From Eretmocerus hayati (taxonomy: Eukaryota; Arthropoda; Insecta; Hymenoptera; Aphelinidae): DNA of 64,000 bases. Location of the stretch: NCBI GenBank assembly GCA_029851415.1, contig CM056744.1, forward strand, positions 100,473,338-100,537,337, given 5' to 3'. Below the pieces are notes generated by a model. The model saw nothing but the letters and a program-made list of their open reading frames with translations, did no database searches and was not told the origin of the DNA. The position numbers and the translations under genes are program-made. Shown piece after piece: positions 22,430 through 32,432 of the stretch; position 1 is the stretch's first letter, and each line of letters starts with the position of its first letter.

Positions 22430-23239
22430 GATATTTTTTCATGTGAAAAGCTTTTGAGGGTATCCTAAAATTATCAAATCATCCTTGAAAGTTTCATCTA
22501 GTGAATGCATGATATGAATGATTTTATACCTTCACGAGAAGATAGAAAAAGCTGAAGTACAATCCGAATACGTTGTTTGAAAAATTGTGATTCAATTTGT
22601 AGAATTCACATATTTTTAGCTTGAATTTCCAAGTTTTATCATCTGTTAATACAGTAGCACTCACATATGAACATTGGGTGAATTCGTCGCATTCCACTTT
22701 ACTGTTTTTCCATCGTTGTTCTTCAAAATTCTACTTAATTCTGCCACCGCGATACGTGTTTTTATCCTTCAGATCTCCAGTGTCCCTCTCCAAGATTACT
22801 CTAAATGCTTGAAATCGGCACTGGTGTCAATTTGTCCACGGTCTACTTTCTGGTGGGTATTGGTCTGTGAATAAGATTAGATTCCATTTCAAACTTTTCT
22901 AGGAATCAAGTTTGGCTCATTTAAAAAATGAGCAGATTCATCTGTTGTTATTTACTGAAATGTGCACCGTTATATGTAGTGCGAAACGGGGATTTGAAAA
23001 AAATACCACGGAAATGAATGAGGGAAAGAATTTTTCTTAATTTAAACCTCTCAAATCGCGCAACGATTCAAGAGGAAATTTGTTACTGAGATTTTGTTCA
23101 TTCTGGATTGCGCGGGATTATTGAACCAGAATGAATCATCTGTATATCTTTTCTAGGCTGCGTATGATTCGAAATCATTAATCCTATGCTAATATTGTGA
23201 ACTATGACTCGAATTTGATGGTAAATTTCAAAGCTTCTC
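22430..23239. other. Probable intron or spacer, nothing recognised
   Basis: If the minus-strand locus is one gene, this would be part of the intron between the first-exon array and the 3' segments. No exon with supporting splice sites was found in it. Confidence 0.35.
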
Positions 23240-23286
23240 TAACTAGGATGATCAAATTATGGAATTGTAGTGTCAGGAGTACTCAC

Positions 23287-23325
23287 CCTTGCTATAATTG
23301 CTTGGCTGCCATCTTCCGATTTCAT
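23287..23325 (-). CDS. Alternative first coding exon, unit 1
   Basis: Encodes MKSEDGSQAIIAR and ends at AGG|GTGAGT (23281-23286), a good donor in phase 0. This unit is nearest the presumed downstream exons. It lost the second codon present in the other units. Its GC-rich upstream block matches those of units 2-5. Product unknown. Confidence 0.5.
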
Positions 23326-23689
23326 CGTGATTCGCCTGATGGGGCAGTGCCTGTAGATTGATGCCACGTGAGCCTTATACAGCACGCTCAGCTCACCACT
23401 CCACTGCCGCTGCTTTGCTGTTGTATTCCGTTCGAGTGCCTGGGCTTCGATGTGCTCGCTAGGAGAGCACGCGAGGAACTGACGGCGCGAGAGCAAACGT
23501 GCGTCAGAGGCGCCTTTCCTCCTCCGCTCTTCTCTGCATGTGTAACTTGCTTCTCCTGGCACACGTGTGTTCGCGCGCGGAATGTATGCACGACTGCGGC
23601 AGGCAAGGGCACGCGCGAACCGATAGACTCTCCTCTCTCTCCTTCGCTAGCGTGACTACATATGCCGCAAGTTGAGAGTTACAAAAAAA

Positions 23690-24000
23690 ATTTCAGGAAA
23701 AATTCGATGGAAAAATCATTTTTTATATTTTCATCCTCCTAAAATCGCGCAAGAAATATAATTTTTTTTTCTGTAAATTTTTGAAGAAAAATCCATTTTT
23801 TTATCTTCATCTTCCCAAAGTCGCGCAAAAAATATAATTTTTTTCGGCAAATTCTTGATGGAGAATCAATTTTTTTATTTCCATCCTCTCGAAATCGCGC
23901 GCGCAAGAGAGTTTTTTTTTTTTTAATCTTCGATAGAAAATCCATTTTTTTTATTCTCATCCACTTGGAATTGCGCAGAAATTTAATTTTCGATCTCTAG
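23690..24000. repeat. AT-rich sub-repeats of about 65 bp within each unit
   Basis: The pattern ATTTTC-ATCCTC-x-AAATCGCGCAAGAAATATA followed by a long T run and AAAATCCATTTTTT recurs about four times here. It is repeated in the spacers of the following units (about 24700-25010, 25680-25990, 26660-26970). Each sub-unit centres on a CGCGCAA motif. Confidence 0.75.
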
Positions 24001-24270
24001 AAATTTTCGTGATAAATTCATCTTATTCCTTCTCATCTCCCCAAAATCACGCATGAGTTGAATTTTTATTTTTCCTAGCTTGGTACTTCTAGGATGAAAT
24101 AAAAATCTGTAATTGTACTGATCTAATTTCCGTTCATGGACTTCACGGACTGATTGAATTGTGTATCATTCAGATCTTCAAAGATTACGACTTAATCACT
24201 ATTTCGGATTTCAAAAATGCTTCTACTCGAATGATTAGTATTCTCAACGCGCACTATTGGGTGTACTTAC

Positions 24271-24312
24271 TTTTGCTAAAACTGCTTGACTGCCATCTTC
24301 TGATTTCACCAT
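24271..24312 (-). CDS. Alternative first coding exon, unit 2
   Basis: Encodes MVKSEDGSQAVLAK with start context CATCATGG and donor AAA|GTAAGT (24265-24270), phase 0. The frame is also open upstream through the GC-rich block for about 100 codons in this unit, but stops break that extension in units 1 and 3, so the ATG at 24312 is the likelier start. Confidence 0.5.
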
Positions 24313-25264
24313 GATGTGTGTGATTGAAGGGATGCGTAGAGATTGGTGCTGCTTGAGTCTTGTACACCACCCGCAGCTCCCCACTCCACTGACGCTGCTC
24401 CGCTGTTGTATCCCGTTCGAGTGCCTGGGCTTCGATGTGCTCGCTAGGAGAGCACGCGAGGAACTGACGGCGCGAGAGCAAACGTGCGTCAGAGGCGCCT
24501 TTCCCCCTCCGCTCCTCTTTGCATGTGTAACTTGCTTCTCCTGGCACACGTGTGTTCGCGCGCGGAATGTATGCATGACTGCGGCAGGCAAGGGCACGCG
24601 CGAACCGATAGACTCTCCTCTCTCTCCTTCGCTAGCGTGACTACATAGCGTGACTACATATGCCGCAAGTTGAGAGTTACAAAAAAACTTTCAGGAAAAA
24701 TTCGATGGAAAAATCATTTTTTATATTTTCATCCTCCTAAAATCGCGCAAGAAATATAATTTTTTTTTCTGTAAATTTTTGAAGAAAAATCCATTTTTTT
24801 ATCTTCATCTTCCCAAAGTCGCGCAAAAAATATAATTTTTTCGGCAAATTCTTGATGGAGAATCAATTTTTCTATTTCCATCCTCTCGAAATCGCGCGCG
24901 CAAGAGAGTTTTTTTTTTAATCTTCGATTGAAAATCCATTTTTTTTATTTTCATCCGCTCGAAATTGCGCAAAAATTTAATTCTCGATCTTTAGAAATTT
25001 TCGTGATAAATTCATCTTATTCTTTTTCATCTCCCCAAAATGACGCATGAGTTGAATTTTTATTTTTCCTAGCTTGGTACTTCTAGGATGATATGAAAAT
25101 CTGTAATTGTACTGATCTAATTTCCGTTCATGGACTTCACGGACTGATTGAATTGCGTATCATTCAGATCTTCAAAGATTACGACTTAATCACTATTTCG
25201 GATTTCAAAAATGCTTCTACTCGAATGATTAGTATTCTCAACGCGCACTATTGGGTGTACTTAC

Positions 25265-25306
25265 TTTTGCTGGAACTGCTTGACTGCCATCCTCTGATTT
25301 CCCCAT
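25265..25306 (-). CDS. Alternative first coding exon, unit 3
   Basis: Encodes MGKSEDGSQAVPAK with the same start position and donor (25259-25264). Two residues differ from units 2 and 4 (V to G at position 2, L to P at position 12). Confidence 0.5.
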
Positions 25307-26246
25307 GATGTGTGTGATTGAAGGGATGCGTAGAGATTGGTGCTGCTTGAGTCTTGTACACTACCCGCAGCTCCCTACTCCACTGACGCTGCTCCGCTGT
25401 TGTATCCCGTTCGAGTGCCTGGGCTTCGATGTGCTCGCTAAGAGAGCACGCGAGGAACTGACGGCGCGAGAGCAAACGTGCGTTAGAGGCGCGTTTCCCC
25501 CTCCGCTCCTCTTCGCATGTGTAACTTGCTTCTCCTGGCACACGTGTGTTCGCGTGCGGAGTGTATGCACGACTGCGGCAGGCAAGGGCGAGCGCGAACC
25601 GATAGACTCTCCTCTCTCTCCTTCGCTAGCGTGACTACATATGCCGCAAGTTGAGAGTTACAAGAAAACTTTCAGGAAAAATTCGATGGAAAAATCATTT
25701 TTTATATTTTCATCCTCCTAAAATCGCGCAAGAAATATAATTTTTTTTTCTGTAAATTTTTGAAGAAAAATCCATTTTTTTATCTTCATCTTCCCAAAGT
25801 CGCGCAAAAAATATAATTTTTTTCGGCAAATTCTTGATGGAGAATCTATTTTTTCATTTCCATCCTCTCGAAATCGCGCGCGCAAGAGAGTTTTTTTTTC
25901 AATCTTCGATAGAAGATCCATTGTTTTTATTCTCATCCACTTGAAATTGCGCAAAAATTTAATTTTCGATCTCTAGAAATTTTCGTGATAAATTCATCTT
26001 ATTCCTTCTCATCTCCCCAAAATCACGCATGAGTCGAATTTTTATTTTTCCTATCTTGGTACTTCTAGGATGATATAAAAATCTGTAATTGTACTGATCT
26101 AATTTCCGTTCATGGACTTCACGGACTGATTGAATAGTGTATCATTCAGATCTTCAAAGATTACGACTTAATCACTATTTCGGATTTCAAAAATGCTTCT
26201 ACTCGAATGATTAGTATTCTCAACGCGCACTATTGGGTGTACTTAC

Positions 26247-26288
26247 TTTTGCTAGAACTGCTTGACTGCCATCTTCTGATTTCACCAT
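26247..26288 (-). CDS. Alternative first coding exon, unit 4
   Basis: Encodes MVKSEDGSQAVLAK, identical in protein to unit 2 but with a silent difference (CTA for TTA leucine). Donor GTAAGT at 26241-26246. Confidence 0.5.
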
Positions 26289-27228
26289 GATGTGTGTGAT
26301 TGAAGGGATGCGTAGAGATTGGTGCTGCTTGAGTCTTGTACACCACCCGCAGCTCCCCACTCCACTGACGCTGCTCCGCTGTTGTATCCCGTTCGAGTGC
26401 CTGGGCTTCGATGTGCTCGCTAAGAGAGCACGCGAAGAACTGACGGCGCGAGAGCAAACGTGCGTCAGAGGCGCGTTTCCCCCTCCGCTCCTCTTCGCAG
26501 GTGTAACTTGCTTCTCCTGGCACACGTGTGTTCGCGCGCGGAGTGTATGCACGACTGCGGCAGGCAAGGGCACGCGCGAACCGATAGACTCTCCTCTCTC
26601 TCCTCCGGTAGCGTGACTACATATGCCGCAAGTTGAGAGTTACAAAAAAATTTTCAGGAAAAATTCGATGGAAAAATCATTTTTAATATTTTCATCTTCC
26701 TAAAATCGCGCAAGATATATAATTTTTTTTTCTGTAAATTTTTGAAGAAAAATCCATTTCTTCATCTTGATCTTCCCAAAGTCGCGCAAAAAATATAATT
26801 TTTTCGGCAAATTCTTGATGGAGAATCAATTTTTTTATTTCCATCCTCTCGAAATCGCGCGCGCAAGAGAGTTTTTTTTTTTAATCTTCGATAGAAAATC
26901 CATTTTTTTTATTTTCATCCACTCGAAATTGCGCAAAAATTTAATTTTCGATCTTTAGAAATTTTCGTGATAAATTCATCTTATTCCTTTTCATCTCCCC
27001 AAAATCACGCATGAGTTGAATTTCTATTTTTCCTAGCTTGGTACTTCTAGAATGATATGAATATCTGTAATTGTACTGATTTAATTTCCGTTCATAGACT
27101 TCACGGACTGATTGAATTGTGTATCATTCATATCTTCAAAGATTACGACTTAATCACTATTTCGGATTTCAAAAATGCTTCTACTCGAATGATTAGTATT
27201 CTCAACGCGCACTATTGGGTGTACTTAC

Positions 27229-27270
27229 TTTTGCCATAATTCCTCGGCTGCCATCTTCTGATTTCACTAT
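27229..27270 (-). pseudogene. First exon of unit 5, start codon lost
   Basis: Aligned with the other units it reads I-VKSEDGSRGIMAK: the ATG is changed to ATA while the donor GTAAGT (27223-27228) is intact. I see no replacement in-frame ATG just upstream. The unit may give a non-coding leader or be dead. Confidence 0.5.
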
Positions 27271-27545
27271 GATGTGTTCGATTAAATGGATGGGTAGAGA
27301 TTGGTGCTGCTTGAACCTTGTATAGCACCCGCAGCTCTCCACTCCACTGCCGCTGCTCTGCTGTTATATTCCGTGCGAGTGCCTGGGCATCGATGTGCTC
27401 GCTAGGAGAGCACGCGAGGAACTGACGGCGCGAGAGCAAACGTGTGTCGAAGGCACTTTCCCCCTCCGCTCCCCTTTGCATGTGTAACTTGCTCCTCCTG
27501 GCACACGTGTGTTCGCGGGTCGAGTGTATGCACGACTACGGCAGG

Positions 27546-28325
27546 CATTCCAACAAATTCATTTCCAACAAATTGTCATTTTATATTAGCCCTATAACAA
27601 TCCTTCCTTGTTTATCTTATACAACATGACCATATGAAAGTGAGTTTCCGAGGAAATTCTAAGACTCCACTGATTCATTAAGTTTTACTGACCCGAAAGG
27701 AACAAAAATCGAAGTTCGGCTCATGAACTGAAAAATCGCATATCTTTTGTATAGATAAGTTTTAGACAAAACAAACTAATACGTATCTCGTTATTTTGAC
27801 CCTAGAATCATCAATTTCAGATCAGGGAAGATCCATCGTATCGACCTTTTTGGCTGCCCCATCTAAACTGGATCGAGTAACTAATATTTAGGAACTTATT
27901 TTGGAAACAGAAGAACATGTTCTGATAGTTGGAACCCATGAAAATAAATTTCTGTGGCGAGGGGGATTTTTTGAAGAATTTTTCATCGGTAATTACGCTT
28001 CTCTTCTGAATCTCGTTTAACTTACGCCTTTCCTTGAAAAATTACGGTCTTCTAAATTGAATCAATCAGACTCACGCTTCTTCAGAATTTAGACATGGTG
28101 GGTTGAGCTATTCTTCCATATCTTTATAAGGTGATCGGAGGAATTCTGAGGGCGTAGTTGCGTTTACGTTCGTTCGAATTTTTTTTTTTGTAGTTAACTC
28201 GGTACACGTTCTGTGATTGCATTAGTGTGTTACTTCTAGAAAACTAATTTTATTCGATTTGCAAGCATTTCCAGGAGCCAATACGCCTATCTAAACCATT
28301 TACAAGCCGAGCAGCGCGAGGCAAT
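27546..28325. other. No gene recognised
   Basis: AT-rich sequence between the tandem array and the TTTGCGCAC repeats. Nothing supported. Confidence 0.35.
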
Positions 28326-28329
28326 GACG

Positions 28330-28460
28330 CTAGTAGTATATTAAGCAACAAGGGCACCAACAGATATTTGCGCACGAGTCACCGCAACGAGTGCGCAAAT
28401 GTCGGCGCCCGAGTTGCTTACGATATTTTTTGTTATTTCTGTGAGCAAAAATGTAACCCG
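28330..28460. repeat. TTTGCGCAC repeat element, copy 1
   Basis: Begins AGTATATTAAGCAACAAGGG and contains ATTTGCGCACGAG and its inverted partner GAGTGCGCAAAT, closing with CCCGAGTTGCTTACG. It is thus a hairpin with ends GCAAC(A)AGGG / CCCGAGTTGC. It is repeated at 29175-29345. Confidence 0.65.
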
Positions 28461-28741
28461 CCTCCTAAAACACATCAAAAAATTAGGGGATGCTGTGAGA
28501 CTTGGCCGTCGTCTCGGGAGTTGACGGACTTTGTTCCTTTTTCGCATTGGTGTGTACGAACTTTCCGAGTCCTTTTTCCTCCTCAAACAAATTATGAACC
28601 ATTTTCATTTGAACTACTTGGAATCCACGACGACTTTCTGAAAAATTTTGACAGTAGCGAGGAGTGACCGAAGCATCACCTACAACGAATGATCAATGCA
28701 TCTCAAGCATTCAGAGGAACATGGCATGCCGGGGTCACATG

Positions 28742-28820
28742 AGGGCGGAGGAGGGGGTCCAGGGGCGGAGCCCCGGCGAGGGTGCAGGGGGCGGAGCCCC
28801 CGCGCCCCCCGACTGAAAAA
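28742..28820. repeat. GC-rich GGGGCGGAGCCCC repeat, copy 1
   Basis: GGGTCCAGGGGCGGAGCCCC and GTGCAGGGGGCGGAGCCCCC occur in tandem, ending in CCCCCCGACTGAAAAAAAA. Both contain self-complementary GGGGC...GCCCC cores. The GC content is far above the surroundings. Confidence 0.75.
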
Positions 28821-28989
28821 AAATTCTGAGAAATGTATCAGAAAAAACTCTATCACCCATATAGTATGTTACCACGTTGCTCAAAACTGTCGCCGGTGCT
28901 CGAACGATCGAAGTTAGATATTCTTCACAATTATGTATGATGATGATATGTAGATAGATGATGGTATAGAGTGATCAGAAAACAACTCA

Positions 28990-29345
28990 AGTCCAGTGCG
29001 CCACACTGTTCTTCGTTTACGCAGTGCGCAAACGAGTATTTGCGCACTGATGCCTCATTTGCGCACTGCGTGAAAAAATATTTGCACACAGTTGTGTCGG
29101 AATAATGTGCAAATTCGCTATTTGCACACGCACACTTGCGTCTAAATGGCCATTTTTGCGCACAGAATAACAAAATAGTATATTAAGCAACAAGGGTGCC
29201 AACAGATATTTGCGCACGAGTCCCCGCAACGAGTGTGCAAACGGACCATTTGCACACGAGTGCGGGGACGAGAGCGCAAATGTCGGCACCCGAGTTGCTT
29301 ACGATATTTTTTGTTATTGCTGTGAGCAAAAATGTAACTCGCCCA
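28990..29345. repeat. TTTGCGCAC repeat element, copy 2 (compound)
   Basis: Contains at least ten TTTGC(G/A)CAC or GTGCGCAAA motifs in both directions. The left part matches 30510-30695 inverted or direct in blocks (GCGTCTAAATGGCCATTTTT, GCGCACAGAATAACAAA). The right part repeats 28330-28460. Confidence 0.65.
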
Positions 29346-29635
29346 AAACCCTAGAAAAAAGTCGCGGATTTTTTTGCTCTGGGGTGAAGGAATTCTCTTA
29401 ATTTCTGTTCTCTTTAGTTATATTGAGTATTACGAGAAATTGATCCGTAGATCCATTAAATCGTATACCTCATGTATTATTTTGAACGGGACAGAGCTTA
29501 TCGTCATCACGTTGAAACACCCATATTTTGAATATAATTATGGTTTCACAATGTCTAGTATTATCCAAAGTAACTTGAATATCCACAATATGTCGGTTTA
29601 TCACTCCTTTGACCGGAGATGATGTTAGGGCGTGG

Positions 29636-29990
29636 AGAAGGGCGCAGTGCGGGGTCCAGGGGCGGTAGCCCCTGGTGGGGGTGCAGGGGGCGAAGCCCCC
29701 GCCGGGGGGTTCGGGGGGCGGAGCCCCCCGACTGAAAAAAAATTTTGAAAAATATATAAGAAAAAAGTCTTTTGCCCACCCCCTTGACTGGAAAAAATTT
29801 TTTTAATTCATCAGGAAAAACAACTTTTGCTCATCTTTCCGACTGGAAAAACATTTTGCCAAATTTATCAGAAGTAAGATTTTTGCCCATCTTCCCGACT
29901 GGTAAAAAATTCTGAAAAATTTATCAGAAAAAAGAATCTCCCTGACTGAAAAAAAATTCTGACAAATTTATCATAAAAAAGACTCTTGCT
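29636..29990. repeat. GGGGCGGAGCCCC repeat, copy 2, with a roughly 60-bp tandem tail
   Basis: Four GC-rich self-complementary motifs (for example CAGGGGGCGAAGCCCCCGCC) are followed by about five units of GACTG(G/A)AAAAAAATT...AAATTTATCAGAAAAAAG...TTGCCCA, each about 55-65 bases. The same GACTGAAAAAAAATTCTGA unit follows copy 1 once, which marks the two as one repeat family. Confidence 0.7.
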
Positions 29991-30509
29991 CATTTAATAT
30001 ATGATTACAATGATCTTCAACAAGGAAACAATATACCAGTTTCTGCTGATGATGACTGTAATCCATCAAGCATTTCAAAATAGGTTTAAGTGTATTCAAT
30101 TTGACTAATTCCACTGTTCATTTCCACATGTGTAAAGAATAACCGCATGAATTCTTTTATAAGAATATATCATTTTATTCTACACTGGTTTTGAACTCAC
30201 TTTATAACAATGTATCAATTATTCAGCAAAATTATTATTCTACATTGTTTCTTTAATTATTGGACCCTGGAAAACTGAAATCTGAGAAAAAAAAAGTTTG
30301 ACATCAAAAGACAACATCGGAGGAAAACTTCACTAAAAAACTGGCTCAATTTCATTCATATCAAATCACTGGAATTAAAGATCCTTCCACCTACCATAAG
30401 ACATTAAATCTCTAACATTAGAACCAGATTCAGCAAAAATAAGAGAAGAAAGATACATCAAATATATCTATTGAGTATAGGATGATCAACCATCAATCCA
30501 AATTTGGTA

Positions 30510-30695
30510 AGCAAACTGTGCGTAAACGTCCCATTTGCACACTGTTTCATCGTTTACGCAGTGCGCAAATGGATATTTGCGCACTACCGTGTGCAAATGA
30601 GTCATTTGCGCACTGTGCAAATGAGAATCCGTGCCCAAATGGGCCATTTGCACACGCACACTTGCGTCTAAACGGCCATTTTTGCGCACAGAATA
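30510..30695. repeat. TTTGCGCAC repeat element, copy 3
   Basis: The same motif set as 28990-29345, with ends GCGTCTAAACGGCCATTTTT and TTGCGCACAGAATAACAAA. The right edge abuts the decayed LINE. Confidence 0.65.
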
Positions 30696-31312
30696 ACAAA
30701 AAGCAATTATCTGAAATTCTTAGAGCCAGAGTACAGTGAGACGGATGCTCGTGGTAAATATAAAATTTTCACGAATCTACTCTTAGAAGCTTTAATTGCA
30801 TGTACTCCTCGAAAGAAAGTTTTCTCTGGTGATCAGCAGAGAAATCCAGCATCTTGGTGGGACGAAGAGTGTGACAAGATCAAAAGATTGAGAAAAACTG
30901 CTCATAAAAGATAAAAATTTAACAAAATTTGGCGTGATTTTGAGGAATATCTAAAGGCATGCACGTGAGCCAAGGAAACATTTAAAATAAAAAATAAAAA
31001 CGAGAATCGTTCAGAAACTTGGTCAGTAGTATAGAATCCAATAGCCATAGATCATATGTCTGGAACACACTACAAATCTTCAAAAACAAATAGACGGAAG
31101 TTACTCCTTGCCACACCCTTGAGGATTACCAGAATGTTGAGAGAATTCAAATAGCATTTGATAAGATCAGCCCCCCTTTTCGTATGAATAACTCCGATTT
31201 TCTTCCAGATAATTGTCCCGAAAATGAATTTTTTAGTCGACCCTTCGACTTTGCAGAATTCAATCTGTCCCTGAGCAAAAGAAAAGCTGAGTCTCCTCCC
31301 GGCTTAGATGGA
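30690..31312 (+). pseudogene. LINE ORF2 linker and start of reverse transcriptase, decayed (left part)
   Basis: In shifting frames the plus strand reads ALIACTPRKKVFSGDQQ, NPASWWDEECDKIKRLRKTA, then FDFAEFNLSLSKRKAESPPG and LDG. The NPxxWWDxEC and KxxSPPGLDG patterns mark the endonuclease-RT linker and first RT block of Jockey/LOA/R1-type LINEs. Stops are frequent. The copy is cut exactly at the LDG codons by the 10.56-kb foldback element and resumes at 41874. It could be the missing 3' half of the LINE at 15786-18020, but that is not shown. Confidence 0.8.
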
Positions 31313-31389
31313 AGTAGCCTGTAGGGGTTGGTACGAGCACAGGATGGTACGAGCACATCCCTATCCTTTAAGCATGTAGGATGGCACGA

Positions 31390-31770
31390 GCACAGCCTAA
31401 CATAGTTAACCCATAACCCACAAATCTCCCCGATTCCATAACCCATAATGCTCTCCGATTCCATAACCCATGACCCACCATTCTCACAAATTCCACAACC
31501 CGACTCTCTAACCTATAACCCAAGTCTCTAACCCGACTTTCTAACCCATAACCCAACTTGCAAGATAACCCAATATTCTCTCAAATTCTACAACCCATTT
31601 CCTATAACCCAATATTCTCTCAAATTCTACCATAACTCATAACCCATCTTTCCAACCCATCACCCAACTCTCGAACCCATCGCTCTCTAACCCAACTCTC
31701 AGCCCATCTATCTAACCCAACATTCTAACCCATAAACCAACTCTCTAACCCAACTTGCGAGCCTCATCTG
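31390..31770. repeat. Telomere-like TAACCCA degenerate repeats (left arm)
   Basis: More than twenty TAACCCA or CAACCCA motifs occur, spaced by short runs such as CTCTC or ATTCTC. The complement is at about 41460-41790. The unit resembles, but is not, a regular telomere repeat. Confidence 0.75.
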
Positions 31771-31890
31771 CGCATGCGTAGATTTTTTGTGTTTATCGTG
31801 GAGTTAGTGTACTTGTACGAGGACAAAGAGCCCATACTTTCAAAGTCTTATTGGTGGCCCCGAAAAGGGCCGATTGTGATTCTTCTCCGC

Positions 31891-32235
31891 TTAGCTCGGG
31901 AGTGAGCAGGAGTCTGGGACATCCATCCTCCTGACCGATCTTGATGTTGGTACTGGATCAGGTCTTGTTGGGATCCTGACCCATGGTTCTCGAGGAGGTG
32001 GTAGCCATGGAGGTGACAGGGTGACCCGAACCTCGACAACCACTGCTGGTTCTCGCTGTCTCGGTTCAATGTCTATGATGGGCATAGATGTCGATTTGGG
32101 CTGAGCAAAACGTTGACCCATAGTTCTGCCGCGCTCGTCACCACGTTGTTGATCCATTGCAGTCAAAGTGTCGAATGACTTCATGGAGCCTATCATCATC
32201 GCTTTATAGTGAGTCCCCCACTCATCGAGCCGCAT
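31891..32235 (-). CDS. Outward-facing 114-aa frame in the left arm
   Basis: The minus-strand frame begins MRLDEWGTHYKAMMIGSMKS, continues TAMDQQRGDERGRTMGQRF and ends in a proline/arginine-rich tail (LSPPWLPPPREPWVRIP). The identical frame is on the plus strand of the right arm at 40990-41334. No known domain. The proline-rich C-terminus suggests a disordered region. It lies between the array and the terminus and could be the last exon of the array-encoded frame, or non-coding. Two identical copies per element give no independent evidence of selection. Confidence 0.3.
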   Translation of the reverse strand: MRLDEWGTHYKAMMIGSMKSFDTLTAMDQQRGDERGRTMGQRFAQPKSTSMPIIDIEPRQREPAVVVEVRVTLSPPWLPPPREPWVRIPTRPDPVPTSRSVRRMDVPDSCSLPS

Positions 32236-32432
32236 TCAACGCATGCGCATGAGTGCATGTTTTATCCTCAGTGGAATATTGTCCAGTCGTCTGAGAAAGA
32301 AACCCAGCAATCCAATTCCACGATTTCGATACCTAGCTCTTTCATCCGTGCATGATCGTCTTTACATATTCCACACTCTTTCATTCTATTCACGCAGGCT
32401 TTCAACTTGCGTAAGAATGGTGTTACGGATTG

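Larger units (their letters stand above)
23240..27545 (-). repeat. Tandem array of about 985-bp promoter/first-exon units, five copies
   Basis: The donor-proximal exon edge recurs at 23287, 24271, 25265, 26247 and 27229, giving unit lengths of 984, 994, 982 and 982. Each unit has, in minus-strand order, an AT-rich spacer with sub-repeats, a GC-rich block (CACGTGTG, GCGCGAGAGCAAACGTGCG), then a short ATG-led exon ending at a conserved GTAAGTA or GTGAGTA donor. The middle units are almost identical. The two outer units are more diverged, as expected for array edges. The last unit lacks the AT-rich spacer beyond about 27545. Confidence 0.85.

Noticed and set aside
23388..26573. Extended 74-117 codon frames upstream of the first exons (MPLPAAV...)
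   Set aside because: Open in some units only and broken by stops in others, while the short ATG exon and donor are kept. The extension is probably 5' untranslated DNA.
31390..31770. True internal telomere
   Set aside because: The TAACCCA words are irregular, interrupted and mirrored in both arms, so they belong to the foldback element.
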